A stretch of 64,000 nt of DNA from MGBC163016 sp910588905 (lineage in GTDB: Bacteria > Actinomycetota > Coriobacteriia > Coriobacteriales > Eggerthellaceae), in contig CAPGDO010000003.1 in the NCBI GenBank assembly GCA_948616985.1, forward strand, positions 94,383-158,382, given 5' to 3'. The position numbers were made by a program, and so were the translations under genes. Position 1 is the stretch's first letter, and each line of letters begins with the position of its first letter. Shown here one piece after another: positions 59,361-64,000 of this stretch. The notes under the pieces were generated by a model. It had not been told where the DNA came from, made no database searches, and saw only the letters and a program-made list of their open reading frames with translations.

Positions 59361-59855
59361 CTATTCAGCCAACTTGGCTCTCCAGCGAGGCACCAGGCCC
59401 CCCGCCTCGATGATCTCCGCTATGAAGGGCGGGAAGGGCTGCGCGGTGAACTCCTGGCCCGTGGTCACATCCATGATGATGCCGCTGTCCGTGTCCACCT
59501 TCACCACGTCACCTTCGCTGATGGCCTCCACCGCTTCCGGGCACTCCAGGATGGCAAGCCCGGTGTTGATGGCATTGCGATAGAAGATGCGGGCGAAGGA
59601 TCGGGCGATGACCACATCGATGCCCGCTGCCTTGATGGCAATGGGCGCATGCTCCCGCGAAGACCCGCACCCGAAGTTCTCCTCTGCCACGATGATGTCC
59701 CCTGGCTGCACGCGCTGGGTGAACGTGGTGTCAAGATCCTCCATGCAATGCTTCGCCAGCTCCTGAGCATCCGAGGTGTTCAGATAGCGGGCCGGGATGA
59801 TGACGTCCGTGTCTATGTCACGGCCGTAACGGAATGCGTTGCCTTTGAATTCCAT
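59361..59855 (-). CDS. leuD: 3-isopropylmalate dehydratase small subunit
   Basis: The product of 164 aa is the swivelling subunit of isopropylmalate isomerase: YGRDIDTDVIIPARYL near residue 10 and NFGCGSSREHAPIAIKAAGI near 60. The short archaeal-type length is common in anaerobes. It starts 12 bp after leuC. Confidence 0.95.
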   Translation of the reverse strand: MEFKGNAFRYGRDIDTDVIIPARYLNTSDAQELAKHCMEDLDTTFTQRVQPGDIIVAEENFGCGSSREHAPIAIKAAGIDVVIARSFARIFYRNAINTGLAILECPEAVEAISEGDVVKVDTDSGIIMDVTTGQEFTAQPFPPFIAEIIEAGGLVPRWRAKLAE

Positions 59856-59867
59856 GGATACAGCTCC

Positions 59868-61142
59868 TCACGCCTTGTCGTTCAGGTCTTCCGGCAGCCC
59901 GATGTGCCCCAGCACCGCACTGGCCGCAGCCACCGCAGGGCTTGCCAGGTAGACCTCGCTCTCAGGATGCCCCATGCGCCCGACGAAATTGCGGTTGGTG
60001 GTGGCGATGGCCCGCTCCCCTGCTGCCAGGATGCCCATGTACCCGCCCAGGCACGGACCGCACGTGGGGGTGCTGACAGCGCAATTCGCCTCAAGGAAGA
60101 CATCCATCAGCCCCTCATCCACACAAGCCTTGTAGACCGCTTGGGTAGCGGGGATGATGATGCAGCGCACATGCGGATCAACGGTGCGCCCGCGCAGCAC
60201 CTCAGCCGCTTGGCGCATATCTGCAAGGCGGCCATTGGTGCAAGAGCCGATGACCGCTTGGTCTATGGTGACGTGACGAGCCTCAGCCACCGGACGCGTA
60301 TTGGAGGGCAGATGTGGGAAGGCCACCGTAGGGGCCACATCTTTCGCATCTATGGAGATGATCTGCGCGAAGGTGGCATCCGGATCAGAGTGATAAGCGG
60401 TATAAGGGCGCTCCGCACGCCCATCCAGGTATTGCCGCGTGACATCATCTACGGGGATCAGGCCTGCCTTGCCCCCCGCTTCGATAGCCATATTGGAAAC
60501 GGACAGGCGCTCATCCATGGGAAGCGCCTCTATGGCGCTGCCGGTGAATTCCATAGCCTTGTACAGCGCCCCATCTACGCCGATGAGGCCGATGATATGC
60601 AGGATCAGGTCCTTGCCGGTGACTCCCGGAGCCAACTGGCCATCCACGACGAACTTGATGGTCTCGGGCACCTTGAACCAGGCTTTGCCCGTGGCCATGC
60701 CCACTCCCGCGTCCGTGGAGCCCACGCCGGTGGAGAATGCTCCCAGCGCACCGTAGGTGCAGGTGTGGCTATCCGCCCCGATGACCAGGTCTCCCGCACC
60801 CACGACCCCTTGCTCGGGCAAGAGCGCATGCTCCACCCCCATGCAGCCCACCTCGTAGAAGTGGGTGATGCCCTGCTGGCGGGCGAAATCGCGCACGATC
60901 TTCGCCTGCTCGGCGCTCTTGATGTCCTTGTTGGGTACGTAATGGTCAGGTACCAGCACGACCTTCTCGCTCTGGAACACTTTGTCAGCGATCTCTTCGC
61001 ACGTGCGGATGGCAATGGGCGCCGTCACGTCATTGGCCAGCACCAGATCAAGATCGCACTCGATCAACTGCCCCGGCTCGACCTCGTCAAGGCCAGCATG
61101 GGCTGCCAGGATCTTCTCAGCCATGGTCATAGGACGCGTCAT
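59868..61142 (-). CDS. leuC: 3-isopropylmalate dehydratase large subunit
   Basis: The product of 424 aa binds the catalytic 4Fe-4S cluster with Cys residues in GSCTNGRL near residue 300 and CGPCLGGYMG near 360. DSHTCTYGALGAF near 150 binds substrate. It is the archaeal/anaerobe-type homolog, matched to the short LeuD. AAGGAG lies about ten nt before the ATG at 61142; MTMAEK at 61130 is a possible alternative start. First gene of the leuCDB operon. Confidence 0.95.
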   Translation of the reverse strand: MTRPMTMAEKILAAHAGLDEVEPGQLIECDLDLVLANDVTAPIAIRTCEEIADKVFQSEKVVLVPDHYVPNKDIKSAEQAKIVRDFARQQGITHFYEVGCMGVEHALLPEQGVVGAGDLVIGADSHTCTYGALGAFSTGVGSTDAGVGMATGKAWFKVPETIKFVVDGQLAPGVTGKDLILHIIGLIGVDGALYKAMEFTGSAIEALPMDERLSVSNMAIEAGGKAGLIPVDDVTRQYLDGRAERPYTAYHSDPDATFAQIISIDAKDVAPTVAFPHLPSNTRPVAEARHVTIDQAVIGSCTNGRLADMRQAAEVLRGRTVDPHVRCIIIPATQAVYKACVDEGLMDVFLEANCAVSTPTCGPCLGGYMGILAAGERAIATTNRNFVGRMGHPESEVYLASPAVAAASAVLGHIGLPEDLNDKA

Positions 61143-61221
61143 GGGCTCTTCGCTCCTTCATCACGTATATGGACAGGATGGATACGGGGAAAGCTTCCGG
61201 TGATTCTAGCACGCGCGCGAG

Positions 61222-61250
61222 CTTCGAGAGGCTCTTTGCGGTGATAGAAT
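61222..61250 (+). promoter_or_regulatory. probable promoter of tRNA-Leu
   Basis: TAGAAT at 61245-61250 is ten nt upstream of the tRNA and is a good -10 element. A weak -35 (TTCGAG, 61223-61228) is 16 nt before it. Confidence 0.45.
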
Positions 61251-61259
61251 GAAGTGCGT

Positions 61260-61344
61260 GGGGACGTGGTGGAATTGGCAGACACAGCGGACTTAAAATC
61301 CGCCGCCTCGCGGCATCAGGGTTCGAACCCCTGCGTCCCTACCA
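61260..61344 (+). tRNA. tRNA-Leu (anticodon UAA)
   Basis: An 85-nt class II tRNA including CCA. The anticodon stem GCGGA/TCCGC carries loop CTTAAAA with anticodon TAA, decoding UUA. D-arm (GGTGGAATTGGCAGAC), long variable arm and T-arm (GGTTCGAACCC) are present. The acceptor stem pairs GGGGACG with CGTCCCT, so the first pair is G-U, followed by discriminator A and an encoded CCA. Confidence 0.95.
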
Positions 61345-61667
61345 TCCGCTCATGTGGAGCCTTCTCCACAGCTTTGTGAACACCCTGTGAAGATACGCCC
61401 TGTTCAAGGCCATTTGTGAACGAAATGCGAACGGCCTTCGGCGAAGTTATGAAGAGTCCTCCATCTTCGGTAACCATCTCGTCACTAAACCGTAATCTCT
61501 CATCCCACAGAGACGCGAACGCACTCCCCTCGTGGGGAAAACACACCAAGAACGACTCGCGCCGCCTTCGCGAGGACGAGCGTCCCAGCGCATCTTGAGG
61601 CTTCTTTAAGATGCGCGCCCCCTGTCTGCAAGGCGCAGGAGCGCAGACCCGATGCGAAGGATGACGT
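61345..61667. promoter_or_regulatory. leader of the NlpC/P60 gene with a strong hairpin
   Basis: These 323 bp between the tRNA and the NlpC/P60 gene encode nothing I can support. A 9-bp perfect stem GCGCATCTT (61588-61596) / AAGATGCGC (61608-61616) with an 11-nt loop lies 52 nt before the TTG start. I looked for a c-di-AMP (ydaO) riboswitch, common upstream of such hydrolases, and did not find its core sequences. Confidence 0.5.
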
Positions 61668-62354
61668 TTGAGCACACACGGTATCTACAAGTGGGAGCAT
61701 GCCAAGCATGCCCGGATCGATAAGCGCACGACCAAGGCAACCGAGTATCGGAAAGGGCTGACGAAGGCATCTCTCGCCTTGATGCTAAGCGCAAGCACCG
61801 CCGCCGTCACCCAAGGAGCCAGCTTCGCCTTCGCTTCTGAGGCCGATGAGACCGAAGATGCTCCCGTGGAAGAAGCCGTACCTACGGCAGAGTTGGCGGA
61901 ATCCTCCTTGGCAGCCTGCGTGAACGCCCTCACCGTTGACCTGGGTGTAGGCGCTTCTCTGATGGATACCACCGTTCATGATGCCGACAAGGCCCGCGCT
62001 GTTTGGGCCGATGCGCTCATCGACGAAGCCTACCAGCACTTGGGCACCCCCTACGTCTACGGCGGCACCACTCCGTCTGGCTTCGATTGCTCTGGGTTCA
62101 CCGGATACGTCTTCCGGAACGCCCTTGGGATGGAGCTCCCCCGCTCCGCTGCAGCCCAATCAGGGTTGGGTGAGGATGTTTCCTGGGATGAGGCCCAGCG
62201 GGGGGATCTGATCTTCTGGGGTGGCCGTGGCGGCGTGTACCACACGGGCATCTATCTAGGCGATGGCGAATACATCCACGCTTCTGCCAGCAAGGGGATA
62301 CGCATCCAGAGCGTGAGCAGCTACGCCCCCTCTTTCGCCAAACGCGTCTTCTGA
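61668..62354 (+). CDS. NlpC/P60 cell-wall peptidase, secreted
   Basis: The product of 228 aa has a cytoplasmic start with an unusual His/Lys-rich leader, then a hydrophobic signal segment (residues ~32-57, ending SFAFASEADE) that looks cleavable, and a C-terminal NlpC/P60 domain. The catalytic residues are C141 (GFDCSGFT), H192 (YHTGIYLG) and H204 (YIHAS). It would cut the stem peptide of peptidoglycan outside the membrane. The start codon is TTG at 61668 with AAGGA about six nt upstream. No other domain such as SH3 is present. Confidence 0.9.
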   Translation: MSTHGIYKWEHAKHARIDKRTTKATEYRKGLTKASLALMLSASTAAVTQGASFAFASEADETEDAPVEEAVPTAELAESSLAACVNALTVDLGVGASLMDTTVHDADKARAVWADALIDEAYQHLGTPYVYGGTTPSGFDCSGFTGYVFRNALGMELPRSAAAQSGLGEDVSWDEAQRGDLIFWGGRGGVYHTGIYLGDGEYIHASASKGIRIQSVSSYAPSFAKRVF

Positions 62355-62380
62355 GCCACTGCGAAGGCCGCGAAGGGGAC

Positions 62381-63838
62381 CTATCCGATCCTCCCTGAGC
62401 GTACCGCCTCTCGGCAAAGCCAGCTCACAAAGAGGTAGAGTCCCATGGTCAGGGGCGCTACCACCAAAAACGGCACTGCCACAAGCCCCGTGGCATACAA
62501 CACGCTCCCTATTGCTGTGGCACAGGCCAACGTACCTACCCCACGCCAATGGACGGCAAATTCACGCTGCCCCATCTGAATACCGCGGACGCCGATGCCC
62601 ATGCGTCCGCGTACGAGATAGTAATCCGTGATGAGCAGCACGCACCAAGAAGTAGTGAGGATGGAGCCATAGCTCATGAACGCGTTGATCTGCTCCAAGA
62701 TGCCACCGAGGATGAATAGGATCCCGATGATGTTCGCCACCACAACGGCAACACCCCAGCTTACCTTGCATCCTACCAAGCAATCTATCAGATTGGACAC
62801 CGCATTCGCCCCACCGATCGAGTTCGATGTCTCCACCTTCATCTGCGATAAGCAGATGATCGCGAGCCCGATGCCACCAGAGGCCAGCACAAGAGATACG
62901 CCTGGATTCGTGACCGCCATATTCGCCGCCACAGCGCCCTCATAGCCCATGCGCGTGAAGTAATCCAAAGCCTGGGAGAATCCGTAATACGTGATGAGCG
63001 CACCGAAGATGTAGGTGATGATCGCGAAGCAGCTACCAGTGAGCGATATGGGCACGAGGTCACGCTCTTTACGCGCGAACCGCGTGAAGTCGGCAGCGAA
63101 TAACGCAAGGAGGCCGCTTGTCATGATGGCATAGTTCACCGAATATGCGAAACCCTCCGCCGGTTGCACGCCAGGGATCAAGACCCCATGGGTTGCCGCA
63201 TCCAATAGCTGTCCATCCACGGCGATGAGGTAGACCACATATCCCATGACACAGAACAGCGCCAATACGAACACCGCATTCATGCGCGCGATGACCTTCG
63301 TACCGAAAAGCGCCATCAGCACCCATACGCAAGAGATGCCGATGAACAGCAGCCAGCGCATCCACTCCTCAGACCAACCCGTTGCGAAGAGGATGGCATT
63401 GCCCAACTGCACGGTGCCCACCGCCAGCACGCCGACGAGCACGAATATCCAGATGAGGGACCCTGCCGCAGAACCACGTCGACCGAAGATGTAGTACCGC
63501 GAGACCACGTTGTTCGCCAGGCCCTCGCGGAAGCAGATCTTACCCACCAGATAGGTGAGCACGAAAGAGAGAGCGAAGGTGATGACCACGGCCACTCCGC
63601 CCAGCTGGCATCCAGCATAGAACGCCACGATGCCGCCGCCCATGAGCTTCGAGAGGCTGGATACGACACCGGAGAGGATGGCGGCGATGTCAGGCCACGC
63701 CAAGCGCGCCTCACGCGGCACCTTCTCGAAGAGAGACACCGTGCCTGCTGCCTTCGATGCGGGAGCGCGACCCCGCGCAGGCCGACTCACGTCAGTGGTC
63801 GGCTTGCCCTTGGCATCCTGGACTGCTCGTGTGCCCAT
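62381..63838 (-). CDS. NCS1-family purine/cytosine permease
   Basis: The product of 485 aa has about twelve membrane helices and the NCS1 features: a basic ~45-residue N terminus, SKLMGGGIVAFYAGC near residue 65, then helix pattern with VSRYYIFGRRGSAAGSLIWI near 112 and the late FMSYGSILTTSWCVLLITDYYLVRGR near 410. It resembles CodB-like cytosine permeases; the nucleobase or other ligand is not determined. It is convergent with the NlpC/P60 gene. Confidence 0.87.
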   Translation of the reverse strand: MGTRAVQDAKGKPTTDVSRPARGRAPASKAAGTVSLFEKVPREARLAWPDIAAILSGVVSSLSKLMGGGIVAFYAGCQLGGVAVVITFALSFVLTYLVGKICFREGLANNVVSRYYIFGRRGSAAGSLIWIFVLVGVLAVGTVQLGNAILFATGWSEEWMRWLLFIGISCVWVLMALFGTKVIARMNAVFVLALFCVMGYVVYLIAVDGQLLDAATHGVLIPGVQPAEGFAYSVNYAIMTSGLLALFAADFTRFARKERDLVPISLTGSCFAIITYIFGALITYYGFSQALDYFTRMGYEGAVAANMAVTNPGVSLVLASGGIGLAIICLSQMKVETSNSIGGANAVSNLIDCLVGCKVSWGVAVVVANIIGILFILGGILEQINAFMSYGSILTTSWCVLLITDYYLVRGRMGIGVRGIQMGQREFAVHWRGVGTLACATAIGSVLYATGLVAVPFLVVAPLTMGLYLFVSWLCREAVRSGRIG

Positions 63839-63891
63839 GATGGCACCTCCCGTATGAGCGCTATGGGTCTTTGGATGATGCAGAGAAGATG

Positions 63892-63929
63892 GGTGGCAGC
63901 GCGATATCTAGGGGGGGTGCGCTGCCACC
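63892..63929 (-). terminator. strong hairpin upstream of the permease
   Basis: GGTGGCAGCGC (63892-63902) pairs perfectly with GCGCTGCCACC (63919-63929). On the minus strand it follows the stop codon of the edge gene and is followed by a pyrimidine-rich stretch, so it probably ends that gene before the permease. Confidence 0.7.
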
Positions 63930-63946
63930 TCGAACGAAGGGGATGG

Positions 63947-64000
63947 TTACACGATGCCCACATTGGCCATGATGATCATGACCACGAGCGCGCACATGCC
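63947..64000 (-). CDS. C terminus of a membrane protein (partial, cut by right edge)
   Basis: The last 17 codons and a TAA stop (63947-63949) of a minus-strand gene enter from the right edge. They read GMCALVVMIIMANVGIV, a hydrophobic C-terminal helix. Support comes from the strong hairpin just after the stop. Nothing more can be said about the family. Confidence 0.5.
   Translation of the reverse strand, partial: GMCALVVMIIMANVGIV

Noticed and set aside
59649..61244. Plus-strand open frame of 531 aa antisense to leuD and leuC
   Set aside because: Overlaps two certain genes, no recognisable motif, composition typical of a reverse-frame shadow.
61400..61660. c-di-AMP (ydaO) riboswitch upstream of the NlpC/P60 gene
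   Set aside because: Such riboswitches often control these hydrolases in Actinobacteria, but the conserved cores are not present; only a simple hairpin is seen.

Overview
The window looks like chromosome from a gut-type member of class Coriobacteriia, probably family Eggerthellaceae (Slackia/Adlercreutzia/Eggerthella-like). The reasons are a moderately high-GC composition, a 12-TM membrane-anchored LuxR regulator, a cytoplasmic molybdenum enzyme with a small ferredoxin-type partner and an MFS carrier, a BaiCD-like flavin reductase, and a single complete F-type ATP synthase operon. The lineage is inferred from gene style; no rRNA is present.

Layout. 1-3.9 kb: a glycan-modification module made of a YdjC/ChbG-type deacetylase cut by the left edge, a GtrB/CsbB-type polyprenyl-phosphate glycosyltransferase and a YfhO-type GT-C protein. 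3.9-10.2 kb: an AddA/AddB-type recombination helicase-nuclease pair. 10.4-11.1 kb: TenA. 11.2-16.8 kb: a YtcJ-type amidohydrolase, an unassigned multipass membrane protein, a short LuxR protein and a 12-TM LuxR protein. 16.8-23.9 kb: atpIBEFHAGDC. 24.0-26.9 kb: tsaC-rpiB-glyA-dCMP deaminase, transcribed toward the atp operon.

27.1-42.2 kb is the accessory heart of the window. On the minus strand lie an MFS carrier, a molybdopterin oxidoreductase related to the acetylene hydratase/transhydroxylase/catechol dehydroxylase group, a two-cluster ferredoxin-like subunit, three very small zinc-ribbon proteins (one of only 58 aa), a DcuC-type carrier and an MmgE/PrpD protein. A divergent PucR/CdaR-type regulator follows. 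Next come three paralogous small cupins around a flavin/Fe-S enoate reductase and a second MFS carrier. I read this as one or two small-molecule reduction loci. The substrate cannot be told from sequence.

42.3-64 kb is mostly housekeeping: two overlapping FAD oxidoreductases, an AGCS symporter, DUF1292, a fused SecDF, tgt, a HAD phosphatase, queH and queA (queuosine), cspA, a small unknown protein, aspS, hisS, leuB-leuD-leuC, tRNA-Leu(UAA), an NlpC/P60 secreted hydrolase, an NCS1 permease, and the last 17 codons of another membrane protein at the right edge.

Two families of dispersed palindromes occur between genes: a GTAGGGG(C/T)CGA-type perfect inverted repeat (four copies) and a 33-bp terminator-like hairpin with a conserved loop (two copies). 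Several gene starts were moved downstream of the longest open frame on the basis of Shine-Dalgarno spacing or family length.
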